Part shown: positions 22,366-35,200 of the stretch, in pieces
Layout of the letters: the number at the start of each line of letters is the position of its first letter
Position numbering within the stretch: position 1 is the stretch's first letter
Assembly (NCBI GenBank): GCA_004352715.1
Contig: SCFE01000019.1
Location: forward strand, 1,314,727 to 1,378,726
DNA length: 64,000 nt
DNA from: Hofstenia miamia
Taxonomy: Eukaryota; Xenacoelomorpha; Acoela
Direction: 5' to 3'
Made by a program: the position numbers and the translations under genes
Notes under the pieces: generated by a model
Told to the model about the DNA's origin: nothing
The model's input: only the letters and a program-made list of their open reading frames with translations
Database searches by the model: none

Positions 22366-23290
22366 ATACAGTTGCAAAAAAATATATCTAACATTTTATA
22401 GTTTTGTATTGTTTTATTCAAAATACCCACGCCCCTTTACATTTAACTACAGCCTACAATTTTCTCAGAACTCCTTTTAACGCACCATGCAACTGTTCTT
22501 GAGGGATTTCTTGCCAAGATCGCTGAAGAGAACGTTTTAAGTCGTCAATGTTCCGATGAGGTTTACAACAAGCCTTTGCTTCAGGAATGGACCATACAGA
22601 AAAGGCCATTAGGATTAAGATCTGGGGAGCAAGAGGGCCACATTTCTTTTGACCAAAACCACCAGTTTTGACTTACATTTGCTATGTGTAGTGTTGCGCC
22701 GCCTTTTTGAAATGTCAACAGAGTGTCTTCACCGAAGTGATCCTTAGCAGAGTAGAACATTGACTTCAGAATAGTTTCAACATAGTCTTTAGCTTTAATT
22801 TTAGCGCCTTGATCAACTAAAATTAAGATCTCCAGGTTTTTGAAATGGCTGTCCAGACCATTACTGACGCGGGTTTCATCATTCTGTAAACAGTTTTTTT
22901 GATCGTATGGGATGTTTAACATTTCTACCGATTATTTTGTCATTTCTTTGATTGTGAGCCCTTTCGACTGTGAAAGCAATCTCACCGGCTGTGCCAGACT
23001 TCAGCTCGCTTAAAAAAGTTTTACTTCTCTCTAATCTTTTGATGACAGAGCCTGTCTTTTTTGGAGGGTGAAAGATGTCATTTTCAGGTCTTCGTTGACA
23101 ACTCTTTTGAGGGTTCTGTTATTTATACCAGCTTGTATGGCCAATAAACGCATTGACCTCTTTGAACGATCAGGAAAATCTCCTCTTTTTTGAATCGCTT
23201 TGTAGCCTTCCAAGCACTCGATCTTGCAACTGAAAGATTCTTCGCAATGACGGAATCTTACTTTCCTGTATGGTGTATTGCAGTAAGGGC
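22366..23290 (-). pseudogene. Tc1/mariner-superfamily transposase, frameshifted
   Basis: On -, frame 23213-23031 gives SKRSMRLLAIQAGINNRTLK, the N-terminal helix-turn-helix region. Frame 22922-22581 gives HFKNLEILILVDQGAKIKAK, DYVETILKSMFYSAKDHFGE, a degraded FQKGGATLH, and WPSCSPDLNP, the box that precedes the third catalytic acid. A shift then leads to SIPEAKACCKPHRNIDDLKR and SWQEIPQEQLHGALKGV before a stop near 22455. A candidate terminal repeat, TACAGTTGCAAAAAAATATA, begins at 22366. The acidic residue after DLNP is lost and at least two frame shifts are present, so it is inactive. It belongs to a different lineage from the copy at 18814. Confidence 0.85.
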
Positions 23291-25745
23291 TCCTTTTTTG
23301 TCTGAAATTTTTTAATTGATTAGATTTTTAATTAAAAAACAAATGGTTTTGTGATTATTGTCTCCGCTATACTTTTAAACCCTATCACTTACTTAGGAAC
23401 TTATTTTTATAAAAATGATTAATGTTTGAAATTTTACTTCCTAACTTACGCTATACCCTATATTATGTCTTTCGAATCTTGAGCTTCCGAAATGCATTCA
23501 AGGCCTTTTCCAATAATAGCACATTTTTCTTGGATTTCAAAGACTAGCCTATCTTGTTTTTGTGCAAGTGGCTAGGACGAAAGAGCCTTTTAGCTGGTAT
23601 ATTCGTAGTTTTTCGAGTCAAAAAAGTAATGTGAAGTTATTTTGGAGCAACTGTTTTTCCATAATTAAATTAGAACGCATTCTATTAGTTATTTAGTCCT
23701 CAGAGTGTAAAAATAATGTATTTTCATTATCACAATAGTTTTACGTTCGAATAGAAAATTCTATGTATTTGCTAAATAATTGTACTTTTTCAGATCTTTG
23801 GATTACACTTTAGAATTTTATATGTTGCATTTTGGTTGCCTTATATATTAGCTTTAATTATTATATCAAGTGTAAGCTAAAAGGTTAAATGTTAAAATAT
23901 CAATTTACAGCTGAATATCACAAACAATTGCTGTTTTGATAACTTCCCATACTTTATGCATAGACTACTACTATTAAGAGTAGAAGTCTATGCTTCATAT
24001 CAATTGTGCTTATGCTCGTGCAATTAATGTAAATTACAAAGAATTTACCGCATTTACGCAATTAAAATAAGCTCACTGCATTGTCTATTGCTTAAACGAG
24101 ATTCATTTTTTAATATTTCTGAATTGCGTTTGTGCGTTGAGCATCATACATGTATTATCCAGGTGTTCTTCATTAGTTGTATAGAAAATTTCAAACAACT
24201 TTTGTGAAAGTAATTGTTTGTTTAAATCCAGATTTATATTCCTTTTTATTCTATCGGATTTAGGTTCAATGATTTAATAATATACAATGTTTTCTTTTAT
24301 TCCAAATTATTTTTTCAAGTTTTTTCGCTTAATAGTACTGTTGTATTAATAATTTGTTATATAACGATTATTTGTAGTTTTCCGTCACTCTAAATAATCT
24401 GTGAATAAAAAGTTTTATATTAATATAATTATTCGTAGTTAATTTACAAGTATTTTTTTCAGATATAGGTTGAGAAGAGGTAAAATTTTGCAATGTGATG
24501 CACGCGGTGAAAGCGTGCATATACAGTGTGACAGTATTATCACGATAGATGGCGTAAAATTGTTTTGTTTTGCGATTACTGTCTAATTGAAATGATCAAG
24601 CGTTGTTAATTAATAATGTTTCTATAAAAAAAACAAATGATATCACTTCTAAAAAATATAAATGAGACAGGATTTGTTAAAAGTAAAAGTGAAATATCAT
24701 TTAAAGATTGGTGAAACTGAAATTTAGTTTATTTTTGGAAATGAAACTGAGTGTAATTATAACTATGTTTAGAAAAGAGGCATATGATGAGTAATATATT
24801 TATTCGACAACTATTTCTAACATTGAAAAGACCAAATAGATAATATATATTAAACAAGATACATTAAACTAATAAGGATAAAATTAAAATTTCAAATTTC
24901 ACTTATAAGACAGCAATTTGAAGATTGAAAATACCTGACCCAAATAAGATTTAACAACTGTTTTTAATTTTAGAGTTTTAAATTTGTCTACTTATGAAAT
25001 TACTAATGAAATGAACTTCGATTTGACTGACTTTGACGTAGGGATACCAGGCATGTGTTTAAAAAAAGAATACATCATTAATGCAGTTGTCGGTAGAAAA
25101 GTTCAAGCCAAAGAAATTGCATATTATAATTAATGTTTACATTCTGTGAACTCCAAAATCCTTAAATTCCAGGAAAATATTTGAAAATGCAACCTTTAAA
25201 GTCACCTAGAGAGCAAACCAGACGGTTCATTTGATAAAATGAGACATTCATAGAATAGCAGAGAATTGCTATAATCGATGATTATAATTATAAAACGACA
25301 TTGCAAAGGATTTTTAAGACAGGACCAAAATTTGAATATTTTTTTCCAATTTTTGGAAAATTTTAAAACTTTAACGCCTTTGCGCTACCTCTAAATGTTG
25401 TCCGTTTGGGGTAAAATTTCATATTTAGAAGTTTCTCATCTAGCCTCACCAGAAAAGCAATGAGCACCTAAACATTTCAAAACTTCGATTTTTTTGAATC
25501 ACCCTAATATATATATATANCAAAATAGATATATTTCCCTTGCAATGATTCCAATAATAACCTAATATGGACACTGCAACCAACGAATAGCTATTATATC
25601 TACATTAAGAAAAAATGGCACAAAACAGCTCTGCAAGATATTTAATTTGAATATAATTGATTCGCAAAATGTGCGTCTAGAATTTTCTTGAATAAAAGTT
25701 TTCAAATTCCCTCTGTATTTCAAGCAATTTTTCCAGAGTAGTTAA
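23291..25745. other. AT-rich DNA; small perfect hairpin at 24499-24519
   Basis: TGCACGC-GGTGAAA-GCGTGCA at 24499-24519 forms a 7-bp stem with a 7-base loop. No gene is recognised. An N lies at 25520 beside a short (TA)n run. Confidence 0.4.
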
Positions 25746-25842
25746 ATGTCGTCATTGCGAGGCCTAGGAAGTTCTTCATCGTTCATAGTTGATCACAAAT
25801 TAGTTTTCAAGCGTGATTGTGAAAGAAATTTCATACAATATG
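25746..25842 (+). CDS. Possible first exon of an unknown gene
   Basis: ATG at 25746 opens 32 codons beginning MSSLRGLGSSSSFIVDHKLV and ending FIQY, followed by a strong donor (ATG before GTAAGTATTG, intron from 25843, phase 1). Codon use is unlike the surrounding AT-rich DNA. I do not recognise the protein. I could not find an acceptor in the right phase that joins it cleanly to the coding-like pieces at 26148-26381. A chance ORF with a good donor remains possible. Confidence 0.25.
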
Positions 25843-26147
25843 GTAAGTATTGTCTCAAGCTGTATGTATGAATAATAGACTGATGCCTTCACACTGTCAA
25901 CGTGGTACCCATATATTCTTCTGTGAATTTAACAATAGACAGCTGAAAATCTGTCTGTTAGTAGTTATGTCATGTTTTTTGATGAATGCCATTCCCATTG
26001 TTCTTTTGAATCTATAATTTAGAGATTAATCTAAGTTGAACTAATGTTATAATTTGCTCAATTTCCTAGACTAACATTGAAATTTTGTGAAAATTTTCAC
26101 AAAATATCCATGGCAATAGCCTTACATTTACCAATTTTTTCTGAAAA

Positions 26148-26381
26148 ATGAAGGTTGATATTGATGCTGCTGTACAACTGTTAGATCATGGTTTTGGTGA
26201 CGGTTTCGTTGCAATTGATGTTAAGGCTGAACCAACCCAGCAAAATATATCTAAATTGATTAAAATGTGCAATGTTTGTTGAATTATTCTTGTTTCTTAA
26301 TACAAGATGGCATTGTGAACTGGACGGGAAATGCGCAGTCATCCAGTTCGTCATCAGACTGTGAACCTTTAATGATGTAAT
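26148..26381 (+). CDS. Coding-like fragments of unknown identity
   Basis: Frame 26148-26282 encodes MKVDIDAAVQLLDHGFGDGF followed by VAIDVKAEPTQQ and ends at TGA. About 20 bp further on, after a possible acceptor (AATACAAG), the next stretch is open as DGIVNWTGNAQ, six serines, DCEPLMM and a stop. Both look protein-like in composition but match nothing I can name. They could be the decayed 3' end of a gene or an element. The phases do not agree with the putative exon at 25746. Confidence 0.2.
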
Positions 26382-26389
26382 TACTCTCA

Positions 26390-27547
26390 GTGCTTTGGTG
26401 TTATCAATTTTTCTCCGATATATTCAATCAAAGAATCTATACTCAATGATTTATTTAAACTATGTTATCAGAGTGTCACAATAAATAGAATATTTGAGAG
26501 TAAATAGATTGACAATGCATGCTTTGATTTGACTTCCACTAAAGGCACACCATTACTCGAATTCCGAATAGTTGTAGTATTTATATTGATCCTTCAACAA
26601 TTTTAATTTTTAGTTATTTATAGCAATTTCCTATAAAACGAAAGTTTTAATAAATTGTGTCACTTGAGCCAGCTACTGGACAACATATTTTAGATAATAA
26701 ATTACATTCATATTATATTGATTGAAGTCAATTGGTTTTTTCAAAATTGTTCATGTAATATCAACGGCAGCTGTGACTTCAAATTCCAATATTGAAAACA
26801 AGTTGTTTTGATTTTCTAAAATATCAGCAAAATAGTTTGGTATTGCAAATATAATTATTGCAGATTAAAACCTCACACTAATTATTTACTTAATTCGCTG
26901 AAATCTAAAATTCTGTTGACACATTAGGTTGTTAATGTGACTGTTGTATACCTTATTTCCAATTAAATAATTTTTTAGTTTTCCTCCTTTGTGTAACACA
27001 TATTCAGAGAAGTACTTTCCATTAGATATAACTGTGAGATAGCATGTTATTGTATAAAGTTTTCCTTAATTGTTTTGCAAATTTGTTTAGACTGTGTGTG
27101 TGGTTGAAACTCATTAGTTTTTAGTTATCATGTGCAAAATATGTTGTCAATTTATGTTTCTCGAGCTATCCAAGTAAATCAGAATCCAGACATTAGAGTG
27201 CAGCAGAGAGAGGTCCTCCCAAAACTTCTTACATTGTCATTTATTGTAGGATGTCTTTGAAACATAACGAAATGTATACTTTAATGTACTTTTTTTAATT
27301 ATTGTTGAACTAAGCCTAGTTTTGCATGGAATTTTTCTCAAAGCCTTTTCCATAAATATCCCTTAATTAGACTAATACCCTATTGTAATTTTTAAGAGAC
27401 TTTCTATATCAAAGAGTAGCTGGTAGGGATATGCATAGACCATTTAAAATCATTATATTTTGTGGCTACCATAATGTTTTAAAGTGATTTTTAATGTGTT
27501 AAAATATACTATTTTTTCAATTACTGTCTTTCCAAACAGTTGTGAAT
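26390..27547. other. AT-rich DNA before the second gap
   Basis: No gene, repeat or domain is recognised. Confidence 0.4.
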
Positions 27548-28547
27548 NNNNNNNNNNNNNNNNNNNNNNNNNNNNNNNNNNNNNNNNNNNNNNNNNNNNN
27601 NNNNNNNNNNNNNNNNNNNNNNNNNNNNNNNNNNNNNNNNNNNNNNNNNNNNNNNNNNNNNNNNNNNNNNNNNNNNNNNNNNNNNNNNNNNNNNNNNNNN
27701 NNNNNNNNNNNNNNNNNNNNNNNNNNNNNNNNNNNNNNNNNNNNNNNNNNNNNNNNNNNNNNNNNNNNNNNNNNNNNNNNNNNNNNNNNNNNNNNNNNNN
27801 NNNNNNNNNNNNNNNNNNNNNNNNNNNNNNNNNNNNNNNNNNNNNNNNNNNNNNNNNNNNNNNNNNNNNNNNNNNNNNNNNNNNNNNNNNNNNNNNNNNN
27901 NNNNNNNNNNNNNNNNNNNNNNNNNNNNNNNNNNNNNNNNNNNNNNNNNNNNNNNNNNNNNNNNNNNNNNNNNNNNNNNNNNNNNNNNNNNNNNNNNNNN
28001 NNNNNNNNNNNNNNNNNNNNNNNNNNNNNNNNNNNNNNNNNNNNNNNNNNNNNNNNNNNNNNNNNNNNNNNNNNNNNNNNNNNNNNNNNNNNNNNNNNNN
28101 NNNNNNNNNNNNNNNNNNNNNNNNNNNNNNNNNNNNNNNNNNNNNNNNNNNNNNNNNNNNNNNNNNNNNNNNNNNNNNNNNNNNNNNNNNNNNNNNNNNN
28201 NNNNNNNNNNNNNNNNNNNNNNNNNNNNNNNNNNNNNNNNNNNNNNNNNNNNNNNNNNNNNNNNNNNNNNNNNNNNNNNNNNNNNNNNNNNNNNNNNNNN
28301 NNNNNNNNNNNNNNNNNNNNNNNNNNNNNNNNNNNNNNNNNNNNNNNNNNNNNNNNNNNNNNNNNNNNNNNNNNNNNNNNNNNNNNNNNNNNNNNNNNNN
28401 NNNNNNNNNNNNNNNNNNNNNNNNNNNNNNNNNNNNNNNNNNNNNNNNNNNNNNNNNNNNNNNNNNNNNNNNNNNNNNNNNNNNNNNNNNNNNNNNNNNN
28501 NNNNNNNNNNNNNNNNNNNNNNNNNNNNNNNNNNNNNNNNNNNNNNN
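27548..28547. other. Scaffold gap (1,000 N)
   Basis: Exactly 1,000 Ns. The sequence resumes inside a Mutator-like element, so a repeat probably caused the break. Confidence 0.99.
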
Positions 28548-29236
28548 GTCAAACAATAAAATGGCAATAGTTTTAAAATTCTCCTGCTCCATATGTTTTA
28601 CCCTCCATTTTCAATTTTTCCTCCTCTTCTTTTATACGCTGTTGCCTCCAGAGAACACGTTTACTTTTATTTACGGATTTGCGATAATTATCCTTAAGTC
28701 TCTTTCTGTCTATTACTTTAAAAAAGGATTGGGCTTTGGAAGTAATATTTAAATTGAGTTTTTGCAGATGAATGGTCATAGAATTGAACATACCATTGTT
28801 GTAATGACACACAGATTGATAGGCAGCCAATTTTACCTTCTTGAAACTGCAAAATTTGCTTTTAAGACATCTTTTCCATAAAATATTGTGAAATGACTCA
28901 TTATCATTTTGTGTAAGGCCAGATTTGCACCTCTTTAACAGCTCATCTGTAGACAATCTGCTTATAGATAGGCATAATTTTGCTGAAAACATCTGAAGAT
29001 ATGTATGTAGATGCTTTTACCATGTGTTTTTCAGGTTTTTGTCCATTGGAGATTGCTCTATTGTAAAAGCACCATGAATCTGTAGATTTTGGACACCAGC
29101 TGTGTTGTGGCTCTTCATCTGTTGATGTGCATAAATAGCTTTTTTCTGTGTGCTTAGTAAAAATAGGTTTAGACTCCAGACTATCTGTCTTTCTGCAATT
29201 TGTTTGTAATTTCTTAATTTCCTTCCTTCGAGTCAA
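28548..29236 (-). pseudogene. Metazoan Mutator-like (MULE) transposase C-terminal part, copy 1
   Basis: On -, frame 29236-28943 contains KPIFTKHTEKSYLCTSTDEE, PQHSWCPKSTDSWCFYNRA and VFSKIMPIYKQI. After one frame shift, frame 28992-28573 continues LSTDELLKRCKSGLTQNDNE, SFHNILWKRCLKSKF, YQSVCHYNNG and a basic tail ending in YGAGEF. The pattern CSTD..PQH..CP...SWC, then RC..G.TQN.NES, and a terminal Y.AG.F is characteristic of the Mutator-like transposase family widespread in invertebrates. The catalytic DDE part is not visible. The 3' end of the element falls in the adjacent gap. One frame shift makes the copy non-functional. Confidence 0.8.
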
Positions 29237-32200
29237 TTAGCAGTGTTACTCAAACATGGTATTTTAGTTTTGGGCCATATGCTCGAATAAATGAACTCAC
29301 TAATTTATCTAATTTGTTCCACTTCAGCTGACTCATCTTTTTAGTTTCCTTTGAAGAGAACTTCATCTTAATTTAAGCTTAGCTTTGCGTTTTATTAATG
29401 TATCTTTCAACCGCAAAATTTTTCCATTCAATAGTAAATTATTCTTCTAAAAGGTTTTTTCATTTTGGAGTTAAACTATGCAATATATCGTCAGACACAA
29501 GCAAAAATGGAGATTTTCAGATGTGTAAAGTTGTATTTCTAAATTAATGAAGTTGGTACTTAAGGAACGAATTTTTGACAGCATTAGATTGATGCATCTG
29601 TTGATACATAACTTAAGTAAATGCTTCCAATGATATATACAATATTTGCAATAAAATTTATTTTCTTATTAAAACATTTTTTGACTTAACCTATTTTTGC
29701 TTGAATCTGACGATATAATATATCTCACTAAACGAATTTAAAAGTTTTGCTATTACTCTAAATTGCATCATATAGCTTTATTCGGTCACTGGATAAATTC
29801 TCATAATAATTAAGTAATTTTTACAGACATTAATAATTACTAATACCAACTATAAATTTTACTTTTTTAAGTTAGCTCTTGTAATATTTTGCTAGGCATT
29901 GTGTTTATAAACATGTATGCAACGTATACAAATTGCTTGTTATAAATTATTGGGCATGGGTTGTCTCAGAAATTGATATGGATCCAATTGAAATGGTCAC
30001 GAATTTGAAGTACATCGTATAAAATCCTTTGTTGAGAATCTTAGAAAGCTGCTGTTTTAAATGTTTTAGAAATAGAGAAGAGTCTTCGAATTGAACATTT
30101 TTATTTACTAATAAACCGGGTGCAAAATCTCCGCGGAACTAGACTTAAGAAATCAAACACATGATTATCACTGTGCTGTTTATAAGTAACAGAAAAGCTT
30201 AAAAAAAATTTTGAATAAGACTAAAAATATTGATAAAATTGAAGAAAATCAAGTGTTGAAGAAATGCTTAGCTTTGAAAAAGTATCCAATATTCTAGCAG
30301 AAGGTACTGTTTTTGATTTTATAATTGAGCATTATATGAAGTTAAGTGCAACTCATTAAGGAATCTTGGCTATTCAGACAATAACGATACTGGATTAACA
30401 GATAGAATACTGTTATGTAATGATATCGAAGATCCTGATGAAAAAAACTTAGAATGAAGACCACCATTATCTAAAATATCTGTTGAATGCCTTCTTTATA
30501 AAGCTTCGAGGTAGGCCTATCGAATTAGATCCGGTTCATGTTTATTAGAAGCACGTTGGTGCTCTATCCGCGGTCATCTTTGCAGTGTTCCCCTATAAAT
30601 CAAAGTATATTCTTTTTTCATTTTTGTTATTTTTCTCGTTTGTGCACCACTTAGCTGAATACTTTTCATTTCAGATTTTGTTCGTTTACTTAGAAACATT
30701 TCTAGAGAAGCTTAAGATTTTACTTGAGCAAGAAAAATCAGCAAAAATATTTTTTCGGCTGCCCAATGTTCAGGTCCGAATTGCCTAACCAACTCAAGTG
30801 GAAAATATGGGACGAATTTTAAGGAAGCTAACTGTTCCGGAACAGTGCACGCAAATACATTGAATTTTATAGAAGTTATAGTTTTACATTCGTATCATAT
30901 ACTTTTCTAAATTTCAATTTGGAATCTTCAATTTCAGTGTTTATAATTTTCTTAGAAGTATCTATCAAATGTTAGTGAAGCAAACCGAGAAATTAAAAAA
31001 TATTTTTGTCAAGTATTATAAAGATGGCCTAAAATGAGCCGAGTTGGCATTACTTTATATAGCCCTGCTGGGGTTTGAATAAATGTTCGGACCATGCCCA
31101 TCTTTGACCACTGGGTGTATCCAAAGAAGACTTACATGTTAGTACACGATTTGTATCTTTATTGAGTGGTAGAATATAATCTACGGAATCACTTATTACC
31201 CTGGAATAGCTGACAAATGGTTTCAACAGTATAGTGTCAAATCGTACTCCAACCCCACATTGTAAAGCTGAATCATTTCGGTAAATTTATTTATTCTAAT
31301 TCTATAAGATATTTTGGGTTCAATGCAGAATGTTTTAATAATTTTAAAACTTAGGTATTTCTTCTCATTATCGAGATTCCCCCATTGAAATATGGTAATC
31401 AAGTTTAAATAATATTGATTTTTGAATTGTTCTGTTTTATTATTTGTTGTTAAATTCGGCTTCTGAACTTCAACAACAAGGGTATACATTTCAAATAGGG
31501 TTCGAGTTTTTCGGTTTACTGCAGAAGCAGTCCCCTATAATGTTATTTCGAAGAAACGATCCAGTCTTCTAGGATCAAAGTCACATTGAAGCATAGTTTT
31601 GTTTTACTGGATTAACAACTTAATTTGAAAATGTATTTTCTCTTGAATAACTTCTTATTAATAACAAAATAGTTGCTAAAAGCTTATTTTTTAAAACCGA
31701 CATGCAAAATTTTAATGTAAATTAGCTCGAGAAGCATTTAAATACCTGACTTCAAAACGTCATTTTAGGTTCGTACTAAAAATGCATTCTATTCTGAAAG
31801 CCGATAACTCGGGGTTGTCCATGAGAATCGCATGTAATTGGATGGGATGGGAGACTACATATTTGTATTTCTCATGGTGTTTGATACTTGTTATTGTAAA
31901 ATAAATTTATAGTTAAAGTTAATAAAGTCAATAAATTTTGTCATTTTGCGTTTCTCATGTAGTCGTATTTAGTAGTGACTAAACCTAAATCAATTTAATA
32001 ATTTTAGTTGAGCTGTATTTCGTATTCATATTATAATTTGAATCCGGTGGGAATGGATGAGACATGTATAAATTGTCATGGGATGGGTTCGGATAAGACA
32101 CAAAAATATGTCTCAATTACAATGATGCGATATGTTATACGCAGTTGTCGATTTTTTAAGAATGTGTTCCCAATGGCATATTTTTACTCATAGTTAAATA

Positions 32201-35200
32201 ACTAAAAGAGCATTATATGTTGTAATAACATTTTTCACCTCCAATGTTTTTCTAGCACATTGAAAGTGTTTCTTAAAAGATTCTTAAGCGAAATCGATAA
32301 AAAGTTTCTTTTACAATTTAAAAGGAAAAATATCACTAACAAGCTGCATAGCGCAGCTAATTGGTCCGGGAATCTGCTTGAATTTACAGTAATTAATAAC
32401 GCAGACACTTGGTCTGGAAATCAAATAGAATTTTATGGCAGATTAATTTGTGAAACGTTCATTAATAACGACTAAATCTTATAATCGTTAATATAATTTA
32501 ATTAATTTGTAACATTCAATGAATTCTTTCATGAATTTATGCAATACATGAAATGTATATTAAATCTTAGATAAAACCAACACTGATTTAAGCAAATTAA
32601 TATACGCTAGAAAATTCACAAACGGCAGTACTTAGAGCTACCTCTGCCAAATATATCTGATTGCCTTGTTTTAAATTTCATATGCTGATACATTTAATTA
32701 TGGGACACGCCTTTTCTATTTATGCCCGGCAATTATTTCAAAATTCACAAAATTTTAGAGTAAAGGAATTGTTTACAGATTGAATATTGAAAAAACTACG
32801 TATTTGGTATTAATAATACAGTCTAGAACGCTGAGTTTTAATTTTGAAGCCATTTGAATTTATTGTGTAATGGGGCAAAAAATTTAATGGTATTGTAATG
32901 CATGTGTTTTATACAATTCTTTTGTTTGACTTGCAGATTTCAACGTTTTGTTGCTCTAGATCCGTTGAAATTGCGTTTAATGCTAATATCTACATATAGA
33001 GGCAACTTAGAACAAGAACTTCACAAAATTCTAAAGCTTTAAAATTTATAAAATTTAATTTTTTGCCACTCTTCTATTCAAAGATCGATTAGTGGCGTCA
33101 AATATTATACGTTCTTGCTTTCGAGGACAAAGATGCAAGATTCTTACAAATCTAAGAGTCTCTCAGAAAAAGTTGCAAGTGTACTGGGGTCGGCAGTTTT
33201 TCAATTTCAGCATGGGTTGCAACTTATCATGTCATTTGGGTTTAGTTGGAAGTTAGGATGAAATTATTCAGCATTTTTGTTTTATCTAAATTTACTTGTC
33301 CCAATAAGATAATTGAGTTGAGTATGACTTAACTTGAGTCTTATAAATTAAGCCTAAAATGGTGGTCCTTTTGCAAATTTGCTCTTAATCATTTATAAGT
33401 TGTTCAGAACCAACAGTCAGTCGAATAATTCCGCATAACCATCGAAATTTGCATTCATTTTGGTTTATTTACAGTGTTTTTAGTTCCAACATTTAAAAGC
33501 TCTTCTTCATATAACTAAATTTTTGACCACTCTGAAGTAACTTTTTGTAAAACAATACATTTTCTAATTCTACATTATTATTTTGGTGTTATTCTTCATG
33601 TGTTTATTGCTTAGTTTTTAGAATTGCAGTTGTTGGAATATATGAATCCAATAAAACACGAGCAGTTGAGTCAGAACTGTTATTCCAGTGAACTGATAAA
33701 AATTGGATTAGGGTTTAATCTTTTGTTACAATCAACTTAATTCTTTAAATGATTTAGTTTATCTCAACACTCGCTTCGCGCAAACTTATTAAATTTAACG
33801 CACACTGGCACCTTTGTTTCCCAAAGCATGCATTGTTTGAAAAACGCCTTATTAAATATTTGATGAACGGCATTTTTCCAAATGTATGGATCAATATAAG
33901 TTCAGCCATGAATAAATTTTTAAATAGCTCGTTGATATTTGGGAATGGAAATATACAATTCAATATCTATGGAATTTCACTGGAAAATTTTGTTTGATTT
34001 CTCTATCTTCAATTCAAACAACTATCTCCAACTTTTCCATTTTTCTTACATAGTCATCACTTGTTTATACTTAAAGACATTGTCCATGAAATATATACAT
34101 CTAAGCCTGTTTATAATGTGTTATTCTCCTCATATATTTATCAAACACCAGGCTGTGTGATTGTGTAGAAACGTCGGTAAAAAACATGTGTTTGACCAGT
34201 CTTTGTCAAATTTGAAATATGCAGTTTTGTGTGATTCTGAATCATGTCACTTATCGTAACCAAGGGAAGAGCGATCATTCTTCTAAGATATATATATATT
34301 CAAAAAGAACTTGATATGTTCAAATTTGAAAATCCGATTAAACCACTCGTGACTTATTCCAATTAGCTGTTATCAAACCTATATTGCTTGAAAACCATTT
34401 TCACTTTCTTTTAAAAATGTTAAAAATTAGTTTAGGGGAAACTTATTACGTTTTTATTTGAAAAAATTTCTAAATTTTAATTTTTAAGTTTTCTGTCATC
34501 AGTTTCTACTAAATAAATTTTAAGTTTTATTAAATAATAGGATTTTAATTATTTAAATATTTTAGACGTTTTCTCGTGTGACATACATTGAATGAAACGG
34601 AAAAAATGGCGGGGAATCCATTTAAAATCTCTTAGTGACTAACAAAGTAAACCAATTCATCATGAAATAGGTAAATGAAATACGTTACTTTAATTCATTT
34701 AATTTCTGCTTACTACCAACTAGTGTAGCCTAAATGAATTTCAAAATTATATTTTATATAAAGTCTTGCTGCAGCATAAAAATCGATATAAGGAATCGAA
34801 TAGCTATGAAGCAAACGTAATAGCTATAATTATGATTACCATTGAAACATTCACAGTAGGTCACTTGCAATACATATCATTATATAATTCAGACGAGATC
34901 AATTTCACAACATCGCAATAGGAGCAAATCCTTTTTATATTGTACAATTCAATTTCTTGACGTAAATCCTTGATATTGCATCCCATTTTTGACACGATCA
35001 AAATTCCAGCTAATTTATCTTTCACCCATTCCATCATATCAAGTGTTCTCTACTAGATTGTAAACTTTAACTTATGTTAAATATGAAAAACAATTGGCAA
35101 GGTATGACTAAATTTGTAGGCCTAATCATCTTTGCATATTCGTCTATAATTTCTACTAACCTCCAATTTTTTAAAGAAAGCATACTTGGAGACAAACAAA

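Noticed and set aside
27453-28752. Four long open frames of 340-420 codons
   Set aside because: Artefacts of the second 1,000-N gap.
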